A stretch of DNA of 46,979 nucleotides, taken from positions 1 to 46,979 of the forward strand of contig NZ_NRRL01000029.1 of the NCBI RefSeq assembly GCF_016583645.1, given 5' to 3'. This document shows positions 32,706 to 41,382 of the stretch, piece after piece. Numbering within the stretch: the stretch's first letter is position 1; each line of letters opens with the position of its first letter. Made by a program: the position numbers and the translations under genes. The stretch comes from Rhodovibrio sodomensis (GTDB lineage Bacteria; Pseudomonadota; Alphaproteobacteria; Kiloniellales; Rhodovibrionaceae). The notes beneath the pieces are model-generated. The model did no database searches. It saw only the letters and a program-made list of their open reading frames with translations, and had not been told where the DNA came from.

Positions 32706-33361
32706 CGATCGCGTCCCCCGGAAAGCGTGGTTTCAGCGCCGGTCCCGTCGGTCGCCGTCGATCTGTAGGGCCGCTGCCCGCCGGTCGGCGGCTGCGCGGC
32801 GGGCCCGCCCGGCGCCGGCGCCGCTTCGGTCTCTTGCAGCGCGTCGTCGGCCTCCAGATGCGAACTCGCGAACGGCAGGTCGCGCCCGGTCAGCAGGGCC
32901 ATAATGTCGGCCAGGTACTGCAGCGCGGTCAGCCCGAAGCCGAGCGGGATCGCCGCATACGGGATCCACAGCGGCGGCGCCCAAACCGTTTCGGCGCGCC
33001 AGTTGTTGGCCCAGGACTCGTACCAGAAGCTCCAGCCGTAATAGGTCAGCACCGCGCAAAAGCCGAACGACAGCGTCGAAGCGATCAGCGCCAGGCCCAT
33101 CTTGCCGCGATGGCCAAGGTAGATCGGCAGCAGGTCGACGTTCACGTGACCGCGCTTCAAAAGCACGTAAGGGCTGCCCAGCAGGGTCGCCCCGATCACC
33201 GAAAAGGTGACGAACTCGTGCTGCCAGATCGCGCTATCGTTGAGGACGTAGCGCACGAAGACGAGGTGGCAGACGGCCCCGACGGCCGCCGCCAGCAGCA
33301 CGGCGGCGATCACGCCGCAGGCGCGCGACAGCCGCCAGATCAAAACCACGAATAGATCCAT
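32702..33361 (-). CDS. dctQ: TRAP transporter small permease DctQ-type
   Basis: This 219-residue inner-membrane protein has four hydrophobic helices (from about residue 5 to 155) and the DctQ motif LLGSPYVLLKRGHVNVDLLP around residue 62. Its C-terminal tail of about 55 residues is soluble and Pro/Ala/Thr-rich, longer than usual for the family. The ATG at 33359-33361 (MDLFVVLIWRLSRACG) is preferred to an upstream start whose residues are not membrane-like. It overlaps dctM by 4 nt and lies 241 nt after dctP, a gap containing a GC hairpin. Confidence 0.87.
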   Translation of the reverse strand: MDLFVVLIWRLSRACGVIAAVLLAAAVGAVCHLVFVRYVLNDSAIWQHEFVTFSVIGATLLGSPYVLLKRGHVNVDLLPIYLGHRGKMGLALIASTLSFGFCAVLTYYGWSFWYESWANNWRAETVWAPPLWIPYAAIPLGFGLTALQYLADIMALLTGRDLPFASSHLEADDALQETEAAPAPGGPAAQPPTGGQRPYRSTATDGTGAETTLSGGRDR

Positions 33362-33544
33362 GATGTCGGCCCCGAGGGCTGGCGCGGAAGGACATGGTAA
33401 GCGGCCCGGCCCGAAAGCGCACCCGTACCGGGCGCCCTCGGCCCCAACCACCGGTGACCCCCCGCTAAATCCACGCTTTGAGCGATATCTCTAACAAAAC
33501 GACGGGTTTTGGCGAAGCCATCGATCGTCACCGGCGCACGCGTC

Positions 33545-33579
33545 GCGGCCGCCTGGACCCCTCGGGCCCGGGCGGCCGC
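33545..33579 (-). promoter_or_regulatory. GC-rich hairpin between dctP and dctQ
   Basis: GCGGCCGCC (33545-33553) pairs with GGCGGCCGC (33571-33579) around a 17-base loop, 24 nt after the dctP stop in transcription order. No U-run follows, so it is more likely an mRNA-stabilising or attenuating hairpin that favours dctP than a full terminator. Confidence 0.5.
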
Positions 33580-33602
33580 CACACCGTCGAAGCGCCGTCG
33601 GA

Positions 33603-34613
33603 TCAGTCGACGGAGCGCGCCATCTCGATCAGCTTAGCGCCGTTCTCGACTTCCTCGGCGAAATTCTTGTAGGAGCTCTCCTGCGCCACGTCGATCCAGG
33701 CGTCGTACTGCGCCTTGGTCATCTTCGTGACCTTCACGCCGGCCTTCTTGTAGGTCTCGACCAGTGTCTGATCGAGCCCTTTGGCCTTCTCGAAGAAGAA
33801 CTCCTCGGCCTTCTTCCCCGCGGCCATGAGCGCCTCCTGCTGCGCTTCGTTCAGCTGGTCGAACGAGCGCTTCGACATCAGGATCGGCTCGTACATGAAC
33901 CAGAGCGCGTAGTCGCCCGGAGGCGTCAGGCAGCTGGACTGCTCATAGATGCGGTAGCTGACCAGCGACCCGGAGGACGTGTTGGCACCGTCCAGCACGC
34001 CGGTGCTCATCGCGGAGTAGATCTCCGAGCTCGGCATCGAGTTGATCGATGCACCGGCGGCGGCCAGCATCTGCTCGAACAGCGGGCCGGCCGCGCGCAT
34101 CACCTTGCCCTCCACGCTCTCCGGCGTGGTGACGCAGAAGTCCTTGCCGACGAAGCCGCCGGCCAGCCACGCGTCGGACAGCACGACCACGCCGGCGTCG
34201 TTAATGATCTTCTTGATCCGGTCCATGAACTTGGAGTCGTTCAGCCGCCGGGCGTGATCGTGGTTCTTCACCAGGCCGGGCATCAGCGTGGCGGAGAACT
34301 GCGGATGGCGGCCCGAGGCGTAGTCCAGCGGGAAGGCCGAGATGTCGAGCTGACCCGTGGTCATCGCATCCCACTGCTGCTTCGGCTTGAACAGCGAGGC
34401 GCTGGGGTAGATGCGGACCTGCAGGTCGACGCCGGCGGCCTCGACCTCGTCCTTGATGATCTCGACCATCTCACCGCGGACGTCGTCCTGCGGCCACTGG
34501 TGCGAGGCGCGCAGCCGCTCGGCCGACGCCGGGGCGCCGAGCGCGGCCACGGCCACCAGCGCCACGCCGGCGCACAGGGCCCGACCCAAGCTCGGGCGTT
34601 TGAAGTTGGTCAT
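33603..34613 (-). CDS. dctP: TRAP transporter periplasmic solute-binding protein DctP-type
   Basis: This 336-residue protein has a Sec signal peptide (about residues 1-31, ending APASA). It carries the DctP fold: LRASHQWPQDDVRGEMVEII, FPLDYASGRHPQFSATLMPG, VMRAAGPLFEQMLAAAGAS and MSTGVLDGANTSSGSLVSYR. The Arg in VMRAAG is the position that usually binds a substrate carboxylate, fitting malonate or another organic acid. It heads the leftward operon dctP-dctQ-dctM-matA; its ATG (34611-34613) follows GGGAGGTATCCGAC. A GTATAC core at 34671-34676 and the TTGTATACAA operator at 34851 lie upstream. Confidence 0.92.
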   Translation of the reverse strand: MTNFKRPSLGRALCAGVALVAVAALGAPASAERLRASHQWPQDDVRGEMVEIIKDEVEAAGVDLQVRIYPSASLFKPKQQWDAMTTGQLDISAFPLDYASGRHPQFSATLMPGLVKNHDHARRLNDSKFMDRIKKIINDAGVVVLSDAWLAGGFVGKDFCVTTPESVEGKVMRAAGPLFEQMLAAAGASINSMPSSEIYSAMSTGVLDGANTSSGSLVSYRIYEQSSCLTPPGDYALWFMYEPILMSKRSFDQLNEAQQEALMAAGKKAEEFFFEKAKGLDQTLVETYKKAGVKVTKMTKAQYDAWIDVAQESSYKNFAEEVENGAKLIEMARSVD

Positions 34614-34669
34614 GTCGGATACCTCCCGAAGGCATTTTGATGAGGCGCTCGGCGGCCTGTTGAATCGGC

Positions 34670-34677
34670 CGTATACG
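34670..34677. promoter_or_regulatory. Possible second, weaker GntR/MatR site upstream of dctP
   Basis: CGTATACG is an 8-bp palindrome sharing the central GTATAC of the main operator. It lies 57 nt upstream of the dctP start, where a repressor would block the leftward operon. The flanks do not match the full TTGTATACAA, so the call is weak. Confidence 0.3.
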
Positions 34678-34850
34678 CCGGGCGCGGTTGGAACGGCTCT
34701 TGTCGGCCGATGCGTGGCGCGCCGCCGATCGGCGACCCCGAATGCCGGGTGGGGACATCAAGGTGGCGAGACGGCGCAGTACCGGACAGGCAGCCTGCGC
34801 CGCCCGGCCGTGCTAGGAAAGCGCAATCGGCGCCGGCGGACAAGCGGTCT

Positions 34851-34860
34851 TTGTATACAA
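34851..34860. promoter_or_regulatory. TTGTATACAA operator, probable MatR binding site
   Basis: A perfect 10-bp palindrome lies between the divergent dctP and GntR genes. MatR of Rhizobium leguminosarum, a FadR-group GntR regulator of malonate genes, is known to recognise this sequence. The first half also serves as a possible -35 (TTGTAT) for the regulator's own promoter, suggesting autoregulation. Confidence 0.7.
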
Positions 34861-34880
34861 GTCGGGTGTAGTTGCATAAA
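34851..34880 (+). promoter_or_regulatory. Possible promoter of the GntR regulator gene
   Basis: TTGTAT (34851-34856) and CATAAA (34875-34880) are spaced by 18 nt, and the operator overlaps the -35. The start of transcription would be near 34887, about 28 nt before the ATG. Pattern match only. Confidence 0.35.
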
Positions 34881-34914
34881 GTCTCTCCGACAGCGGGCGA
34901 CACGGGCGATCGGC

Positions 34915-35667
34915 ATGGCGGTGAACGGCATGGATTGGAACGCGGCCTCCACCGGAGGTTCCGCGTCGGAGGCGAACACGGCTGGCGGCGCCGGGCGCAA
35001 GCCGCGGCTGGCCGACCGGCTACGGTGTCAACTCGAGGAGGAGATCGCGACCGGCAAATTGCCGGGCGGCACGCGGCTCGACGAAACCGGCCTGGCGCGG
35101 CGCTTCGGCGTCTCCCGCACGCCGGTGCGCGAGGCGCTCAGCAGCCTGGCTTCCGCCGGCTTGGTCGAGACACGGCCGCGCCAGGGCGCGATCGTCGCCG
35201 GCCTGTCGCTGGGCGACTTGATCCAGATGTTCGAGGTGATGGCCGAACTGGAAGCGCTGTGCACCAGGCTTGCCGCACGCCGGATGACCGAGGCCGAGCG
35301 CCAGCGCCTGGAACAGACGTTGCACGCCTGTTTCGAGGCCGCCGATCCGGGCCGCCCGAACGACTACTACGAGGCCAACCTGGCGTTCCACGAGGCGATC
35401 TACGCCGGCAGCCACAACCCCTATCTCGCCGAGCAGACGCGCCAGTTGCGCAACCGGCTGCAGCCCTATCGGCGGACCCAGCTGACCGGCCCGGGGCGGA
35501 TCGAAACCTCGTGCCGGGAGCACGCTGAGATCGTCGAGGCGATCCGCCAGGCCGACGCGATCAGCGCGGAAGGGGCGATGCGCCGGCACGTCACCATCCA
35601 GGCGGACACCTTTGCCGAGCTGGCCGCCCGCCTGCCGGAAAGCCCGGCGGCTGTCGACAACGCCTGA
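34915..35667 (+). CDS. matR: GntR-family (FadR group) regulator of malonate metabolism, MatR-like
   Basis: This 250-residue regulator has an N-terminal winged HTH (RLADRLRCQLEEEIATGKLP, then LARRFGVSRTPVREALSSLA). The C-terminal FCD all-helical domain has metal-binding residues around YYEANLAFHEAIYAGSHNPY, SCREHAEIVEAI and MRRHVTIQA. It would bind the TTGTATACAA palindrome 55 bases upstream and release it on binding malonate or malonyl-CoA. ATG 34915 (MAVNGMDW) is used; ATG 34930 is also possible and neither has a strong ribosome-binding site. It is divergent from dctPQM-matA and codirectional with matB 138 nt downstream. The name rests on context plus operator match. Confidence 0.82.
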   Translation: MAVNGMDWNAASTGGSASEANTAGGAGRKPRLADRLRCQLEEEIATGKLPGGTRLDETGLARRFGVSRTPVREALSSLASAGLVETRPRQGAIVAGLSLGDLIQMFEVMAELEALCTRLAARRMTEAERQRLEQTLHACFEAADPGRPNDYYEANLAFHEAIYAGSHNPYLAEQTRQLRNRLQPYRRTQLTGPGRIETSCREHAEIVEAIRQADAISAEGAMRRHVTIQADTFAELAARLPESPAAVDNA

Positions 35668-35805
35668 AGCGGGCCCGAACCGAGCCTGAACCGGGCGGCT
35701 GCCTCCGACCCGATAACGGGCGGCCTGCACGGGAAACCCGTTCGACCGATCAAGGTGCCAGCCATAGGCGCCGGATGAAAAACCCTGGGGAGTTCTCAAG
35801 CGACG

Positions 35806-37335
35806 ATGAGCGGCAACCTCTACGAAAGCTTCCTCGACGTCTTCAGCGCCAACAGCGGCGCCCCCGCGATCGAGCTCGCCGACGGCACCACCTGGACCTA
35901 CGGCGAGCTGACCGATCAGGTCGGCCGGCTCGCCCGTCGGCTGGTCGAGGTCGGCGTCGAACCGGGCGACCGGGTCGCCGTGCAGGTCGAAAAGTCGCCG
36001 CAGGCGCTGTTCACCTACCTGGCGTGCTTCCAGGCCGGGGCGGTCTATCTGCCGCTCAACACCGCCTATACCGGCCCGGAAGTGGCGTACTTCCTGTCCG
36101 ACGCCAGGCCGCGCTGCTTCGTCTGCGATCCCCGGCGCGCCGAGGAGCTGGCGACCATCGCGGGCGAAGCCGGGGTGACGTCGATCCTGAACCTGGACCC
36201 GACCGGTTTCGGCACCCTGACCGACGGGCTGGAGGCGCTGGCGCCGATGACCGAGGTGGTCGAGCGAGATCCCGACGACCTGGCGGCGATCTGCTACACC
36301 TCCGGCACCACCGGCCGTTCCAAGGGCGCGATGCTGAGCCATCGCAACCTGGAATCCAACGCGCGGACGCTGCACGGCACCTGGGGCTTCCAGGACGGCG
36401 ACGTGCTGCTGCACGCGCTGCCGCTGTTCCACGTCCACGGGCTGTTCGTCGCGTCCAACACGGCGCTGCTGAACGGCTCGAAGATGCTGTTCCTGCCCAA
36501 GTTCGACGCCGACCAGGTGATCCGCCTGCTGCCCAGGGCGCGCGTGATGATGGGCGTGCCGACCTTCTACGTCCGGCTCCTCGAACGCGACGACTTCACG
36601 CACGAGCTGGTCGCCAACATGCGCCTGTTCGTCTCCGGCTCCGCCCCGCTGCAGCCGGAGACCTGGCGGCAGTTCAAAGAGCGCACCGGCTTCGAGATCC
36701 TGGAGCGCTACGGCATGACCGAAGCCGGCATGATCACCTCCAACCCGCTGGACGCCGAGCGCCGGCCGGGCACCGTCGGCTTTCCCCTGCCCGACGTGCA
36801 GGTGCGCGTCGCCAAGCAGGACGGCACCGTGCTGGACCGGGACGAGATCGGCATCCTGGAGATCAAGGGGCCGAACCTGTTCCAGGGCTACTGGAACAAG
36901 CCGGAGAAGACCGCCGAGGAGTTCCGCCCCGACGGCTTCTTCATCACCGGCGACAACGCCAAGATCGACGCGCGCGGCTACGTCCACATCGTCGGCCGGG
37001 CGAAGGACCTGATCATCTCCGGCGGCTACAACGTCTACCCGAAGGAGGTCGAGCTGACCCTGGACGCGATCGACGGGGTCAAGGAATCGGCCGTGTTCGG
37101 TGTCCCGCACAAGGACTTCGGCGAGGCGGTCACCGCCATGGTCGTGGCCGAGGCGGGCAAGGAGAACGCGCTCACCGAAAAAGGCCTGATCGACGCCTGC
37201 CGCACCCAGCTCGCCGGCTACAAGACCCCCAAGCGCGTCTTTTTCGCCGACGCCCTGCCGCGGAATACGATGGGCAAGGTGCAGAAGGCCCAGCTGCGGA
37301 CGGACTACGAGGATACGTTCCAGGGCGCGGCGTAG
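35806..37335 (+). CDS. matB: Malonyl-CoA synthetase
   Basis: This 509-residue acyl-adenylate-forming enzyme activates malonate with ATP and CoA. The P-loop YTSGTTGRSKGAML starts at residue 164, and the adenine-binding region is RLFVSGSAPLQPETWRQF with ERYGMTEAGMITSNP. The hinge is ITGDNAKIDARGYVHIVGR with KDLIISGGYNVYPKEVE, and the catalytic Lys491 lies in NTMGKVQKAQ. Overall similarity to known MatB (about 500 residues) and the adjacent matA, TRAP genes and operator support the specificity over other short-chain acyl-CoA ligases. It is transcribed with or just after the GntR gene. A long palindromic repeat follows its stop. Confidence 0.93.
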   Translation: MSGNLYESFLDVFSANSGAPAIELADGTTWTYGELTDQVGRLARRLVEVGVEPGDRVAVQVEKSPQALFTYLACFQAGAVYLPLNTAYTGPEVAYFLSDARPRCFVCDPRRAEELATIAGEAGVTSILNLDPTGFGTLTDGLEALAPMTEVVERDPDDLAAICYTSGTTGRSKGAMLSHRNLESNARTLHGTWGFQDGDVLLHALPLFHVHGLFVASNTALLNGSKMLFLPKFDADQVIRLLPRARVMMGVPTFYVRLLERDDFTHELVANMRLFVSGSAPLQPETWRQFKERTGFEILERYGMTEAGMITSNPLDAERRPGTVGFPLPDVQVRVAKQDGTVLDRDEIGILEIKGPNLFQGYWNKPEKTAEEFRPDGFFITGDNAKIDARGYVHIVGRAKDLIISGGYNVYPKEVELTLDAIDGVKESAVFGVPHKDFGEAVTAMVVAEAGKENALTEKGLIDACRTQLAGYKTPKRVFFADALPRNTMGKVQKAQLRTDYEDTFQGAA

Positions 37336-37345
37336 CGGGGCGCAA

Positions 37346-37487
37346 GTACCCGTCAGGCGTGCTTCGACACGGCGCCTTCGGCGCCTGCTCAGCATGAAGA
37401 AATCATTATAAGCTCCTGAAACAATTCCGACTTCATCCTGAGCAGCGCGCCGTCCGGCGCGCGTGTCGAAGGACGTCTGACGGGTAC
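37346..37487. repeat. Dispersed long palindromic element, copy 2
   Basis: Outer arms 37346-37370 and 37463-37487 are inverted repeats matching at 23 of 25 bases. Inner arms CTGCTCAGCATGAAG and CTTCATCCTGAGCAG are identical to those of copy 1, with ATTATAAG in the loop. It lies between matB and the penicillin-acylase gene, both rightward, and could end matB transcription. The close identity to copy 1, 25 kb away, implies a dispersed repeat family. Confidence 0.92.
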
Positions 37488-37546
37488 CGCACGCCCACCC
37501 ACACCGCCGTCTTGCCGAATCGTGCCGGCGTGCGATCCTCCGGGCC

Positions 37547-39928
37547 ATGAACCGCTTCGTGAAATGGGCGCTGCTCGCCCTCCCCGTGATCCTCGGCGGT
37601 GCCGCGATCGTCGCCGTCGCCGGCTACTTCTACCTGCGCCAGTCGCTGCCGCAAACCCAGGGCACCGCCGAGCTGCCCGCGCTCTCGGCGGAGGTCGAGG
37701 TCAGCCGGGGCGAACGCGGCATCCCGACCATCCGCGCGCAGAGCATGGCGGACGCCTATACCGCGCTCGGCTACCTGCACGCCCAGGACCGGCTGTGGCA
37801 GATGGACTTCATGCGCCGCACCGCCGAGGGGCGGCTGTCCGAGGTCGCCGGCCAGGGCACGGTCGGCCTCGACCGCTTCATGCGCATCCTCGACCTGGGC
37901 GATCTGGCCGAGGCGCAGTTGCAGCACCTGAACGACCGCACGGTGGCGGCCCTCGAGGCCTACTCGGCCGGGGTCAACGCGTTCCTGAAGACCGATCCGG
38001 TGCTGCCGCTGGAGTTCCACATCCTGGACTACGCGCCGGAGGCCTGGACACCGCAGGACAGCCTGACCTGGCTTCGGCTGATGGCGATGCAGTTGTCCGG
38101 CAATTACCGGGAGGAATTGACCCGCGCCGGGCTGCGCCAGCGCCTGGACGATGCGCAGATACAGTTCCTGTACCCCGACAGCGGCGCGGACCAGGCGACC
38201 ACGCTGGCGGACGCCGCCACCGGCGCCGCGCTGGGGCAGATGGCGCGGCAGTTGGCCGACCTGCTGCCGGCGCGCCTGGAGCCGCGCGACGCCTCCAACG
38301 CCTGGGCGCTGCAGCGCCCGGGCGGCGGGGGCGCGCTGCTGGCGAACGACCCGCACCTGGGCCTGCGCGCGCCCGGGCATTGGTACCTTGCCCGGATCGA
38401 GACGCCGGAGCGCACGCTGGTGGGCGCCACCGCGCCCGGGGTGCCGTTCCACATCCTGGGCCGCAACCGCGACCTCGCCTGGGGGCTGACCACGACGCAC
38501 AGCGACACCCAGGACCTGTTCATCGAGCGGGTCGATCCCGAGAATCCCAGCCGCTACCGCACACCCGACGGCTGGGACACGTTCGAAACCACGACCGAGA
38601 CCATCCAGGTCGCCGAGGGCGAGCCGGTCGAGCTGACGGTCCGGCGCACCCGCCACGGCCCGGTGATCTCCGACAGCGTCGAGGCGGCGCGGACACTGGC
38701 GGGCGAGAACCAGGTGGTGGCGCTCGCCTGGCCGGCGCTGCGCGCCGACGACACCACGCCGGACGCGATCTACCAGGTGAACGCCGCGCGCAGCGTGGCG
38801 GACGCGCTGCGGGCGATGCGCAACGCCAACGCGCCGCAGCAGAACCTGTTCCTGGCCGACAGCGCCGGCGACGTCGGCCTGATCGCCGCCGCCCGGGTGC
38901 CGATCCGCAAGGCGGGCGACGGCACCCTGCCGCGCCCGGGCTGGACCGGCGAGTACGACTGGACCGGCACGATCCCCTACGACGTGCTGCCGCGGGTCCG
39001 GAACCCGGCGAGCGGGCGGTTGGTCAACGCCAACAACCGGCTGGTCGGCGACGACTACCCCTACCTGCTCGCGGCCCACTGGCCGCCGCCGTGGCGGGCG
39101 GCGCGGATCGACCGGCTGCTCGACCAAGCCGAGGGCTCCGCCGACATCGCGGCGATGGAGCGGATCCTGCTCGACACCCGCTCGCCCAAGGCGGAGATGC
39201 TGCTGGACGAACTGCTGTCGCATGCCCCCACCAATACCCGGCAGGGGGCCGCGCACCAGCTGCTGCGCCGCTGGGACCGGCACATGAACCGTGACGAGGC
39301 GGCGCCGCTGGTGTTCACCGCCTGGATCGACAACTTGAACCGGGCGCTGTTCCAGGACGAGCTGGCCGGCCAGTACAGCCGCTTCTCCCAGCCCGACCCG
39401 CGGATGATCCTGCGCGCGCTGAACGATCGCACGGCATGGTGCGACGACACCGGCACCACCGAGCGGACCGAGACCTGCACCGGGCAGGTGACGCGCGCGC
39501 TCGACCGCGCGATCGACCAGTTGAACGCCCGCTTCGGGGATGCCGAGAGCTGGCGATGGGGCGACGCGCACGTCGCGCGCTTCCCGCATCCGATGTTCTC
39601 CCGGATCCCGGTCCTGAACGGCCTGTTCACCCCGCAGGTCGGCACCTCCGGCGGCGACGAGACGGTCAACCGCGGCGGCGCCGACTACGACGCCCCGGTG
39701 GAGCAGCGCTACAGCCACGTCCACGGGCCGACACTGCGGATGGTGCACGACCTGTCCAAGCCGCCCGAAAGCTCGGTGTTCATGCTCTCGGACGGGCAAT
39801 CCGGCAACCCGCTGTCGCCGCACTTCGGCGGGCTGGCGCAAGCCTGGCGCGACGGCGAATTCCTAAAACTGGTCGGCAGCGGACAAGAAGACGCGCATAC
39901 TCTTCGGTTAGTACCTGAGGTGAACTAG
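37547..39928 (+). CDS. Penicillin acylase family protein (N-terminal nucleophile hydrolase)
   Basis: This 793-residue protein has an N-terminal membrane anchor or signal (WALLALPVILGGAAIVAVAG). The alpha-chain region (GYLHAQDRLWQMDFMRRTAE) and the beta-chain start DASNAWALQRPGG follow. There Ser250 would become the free N-terminal nucleophile after self-cleavage. Downstream motifs are LLANDPHLGLRAPGHWYLAR, GLTTTHSDTQDLFIERVD and NNRLVGDDYPYLLAAHWPPP. Such Ntn amidases cut amide bonds of penicillins, acyl-homoserine lactones or other N-acyl compounds; quorum-signal hydrolysis is one possibility. It stands alone after the repeat element, 59 nt before ilvA. Confidence 0.9.
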   Translation: MNRFVKWALLALPVILGGAAIVAVAGYFYLRQSLPQTQGTAELPALSAEVEVSRGERGIPTIRAQSMADAYTALGYLHAQDRLWQMDFMRRTAEGRLSEVAGQGTVGLDRFMRILDLGDLAEAQLQHLNDRTVAALEAYSAGVNAFLKTDPVLPLEFHILDYAPEAWTPQDSLTWLRLMAMQLSGNYREELTRAGLRQRLDDAQIQFLYPDSGADQATTLADAATGAALGQMARQLADLLPARLEPRDASNAWALQRPGGGGALLANDPHLGLRAPGHWYLARIETPERTLVGATAPGVPFHILGRNRDLAWGLTTTHSDTQDLFIERVDPENPSRYRTPDGWDTFETTTETIQVAEGEPVELTVRRTRHGPVISDSVEAARTLAGENQVVALAWPALRADDTTPDAIYQVNAARSVADALRAMRNANAPQQNLFLADSAGDVGLIAAARVPIRKAGDGTLPRPGWTGEYDWTGTIPYDVLPRVRNPASGRLVNANNRLVGDDYPYLLAAHWPPPWRAARIDRLLDQAEGSADIAAMERILLDTRSPKAEMLLDELLSHAPTNTRQGAAHQLLRRWDRHMNRDEAAPLVFTAWIDNLNRALFQDELAGQYSRFSQPDPRMILRALNDRTAWCDDTGTTERTETCTGQVTRALDRAIDQLNARFGDAESWRWGDAHVARFPHPMFSRIPVLNGLFTPQVGTSGGDETVNRGGADYDAPVEQRYSHVHGPTLRMVHDLSKPPESSVFMLSDGQSGNPLSPHFGGLAQAWRDGEFLKLVGSGQEDAHTLRLVPEVN

Positions 39929-39987
39929 GGGCGGGGTCGCGACCGCGCGGTCCGCCCGAAACGCCTGTCCCCGGGAGGCCGACCGCC

Positions 39988-41286
39988 ATGACCGCCCTCG
40001 CCCACCCCGCCGCGGCGACCGACACCGACGGCCATGACGACCGCGCCCCCGACCCCGTCACACTGGCCGATATCCGCACCGCCGCGGATCAGCTGCAGGG
40101 CCACGTCGTCCGCACCCCGCTGATCTACGCCCCCCGCCTGTCCGACATGCTGGGCTGCGAGATCCATCTGAAGCTGGAAAACCAGCAGTTCACCGGCTCG
40201 TTCAAGGACCGCGGCAGCTACGTCAAGCTGCTCAGCCTGCCGGAGAGCGTGAAGGCGACCGGCGTGATCGCGATGTCGGCCGGCAACCATGCCCAGGGCA
40301 TCGCTTACCACGCCCAGCGCCTGGGCATCCCGGCGACCATCGTGATGCCCGAGAATGCGCCCTTCTCCAAGGTCGAGCGGACGCGCTCGTTCGGCGCGCG
40401 GGTCGTGCAGTCGGGCGAGACGATCGACGAGTCCTTCCAGGTCGCCCGCGACCTGATGGACAAGGAGGGTCTGACCTTCGTCCACCCGTACGACGATCCC
40501 TCGACGATCGCGGGCCAGGGCACGATCGGGCTGGAGATGCTGGCTGACCAGCCGGACCTCGACACGATCGTCGTTCCGATCGGCGGCGGCGGCGTGATGG
40601 CCGGCACCGCGATCGCGGCCAAGGCGCTCAAGCCCGATATCCAGATGATCGGCTGCGAGAGCGACCTGTTCCCATCGATGTACCAGGCGATCCGAGGGCA
40701 GCAGCCGTCGTCCGGCGGCTCGTCGCTGGCCGACGGGATCGCGGTCAAGAGCCCGGGCAAGCTGACCCGCCCGGTGATCGAACGCTACGTCAGCGAGCAC
40801 GTGCTGCTGACCGAGGATGAGATCGAGACCGCGGTCGCCGTGCTGTCGGAATACCAGAAGGTGGTCGCCGAGGGCGCCGGCGCGACGCCGTTCGCGGCCG
40901 CCAGCCGCTTGCGCGCGCAGTTGGCCGGGCGCAAGGTCGGCTTGGTGATCTGCGGCGGCAACATCGATGCGCGCGTGCTCGCCTCCGTGTTGATGCGCGG
41001 GCTGGTGCGCGACGGCCGGCTGGTCCGCCTGCGCGTCGACATCAACGACGCCCCCGGCATACTCGCCAAGGTGTCCGGTCTGATCGGGCAGACCGGTGCG
41101 AACATCGTCGAGGTCTACCACCAGCGGCTGTTCCACGACGTGCCGGTCCGCCGGGCGGAGATCGACTGCGTGGTCGAGACCCGCAACAGCGAGCACGTGC
41201 GGGAGATCGTCGAGGCGCTGCAATCCGGCGGCTTCCACGCCCGCACCCTGTCGACCCTGTCCGCCGACGGGCCGAGCCAGCTGTAA
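39988..41286 (+). CDS. ilvA: Threonine ammonia-lyase (threonine dehydratase)
   Basis: This 432-residue PLP enzyme deaminates threonine to 2-oxobutyrate, the first step to isoleucine. The PLP Lys73 lies in FTGSFKDRGSYVKL, followed by MSAGNHAQGIAYHAQRLGIP, the glycine-rich VVPIGGGGVMAGTAIAAKAL, and VICGGNIDARVLASVL. One C-terminal ACT domain starts around LRVDINDAPGILAKVSGLIG. Single-ACT enzymes of about 400 residues include both biosynthetic and TdcB-like catabolic types, and regulation cannot be told from sequence. The ATG at 39988 follows GGGAGG at good spacing. The preceding acylase gene ends 59 nt upstream. Confidence 0.92.
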   Translation: MTALAHPAAATDTDGHDDRAPDPVTLADIRTAADQLQGHVVRTPLIYAPRLSDMLGCEIHLKLENQQFTGSFKDRGSYVKLLSLPESVKATGVIAMSAGNHAQGIAYHAQRLGIPATIVMPENAPFSKVERTRSFGARVVQSGETIDESFQVARDLMDKEGLTFVHPYDDPSTIAGQGTIGLEMLADQPDLDTIVVPIGGGGVMAGTAIAAKALKPDIQMIGCESDLFPSMYQAIRGQQPSSGGSSLADGIAVKSPGKLTRPVIERYVSEHVLLTEDEIETAVAVLSEYQKVVAEGAGATPFAAASRLRAQLAGRKVGLVICGGNIDARVLASVLMRGLVRDGRLVRLRVDINDAPGILAKVSGLIGQTGANIVEVYHQRLFHDVPVRRAEIDCVVETRNSEHVREIVEALQSGGFHARTLSTLSADGPSQL

Positions 41287-41382
41287 ACCCGGCACAAGTC
41301 CGCCGATAAACCGCATTTTAACGTACCCGCCGGCAGACTGCCGACCCGAATTCCGGGGCCTGAGCAGGAAAGCCGGCGTCAC

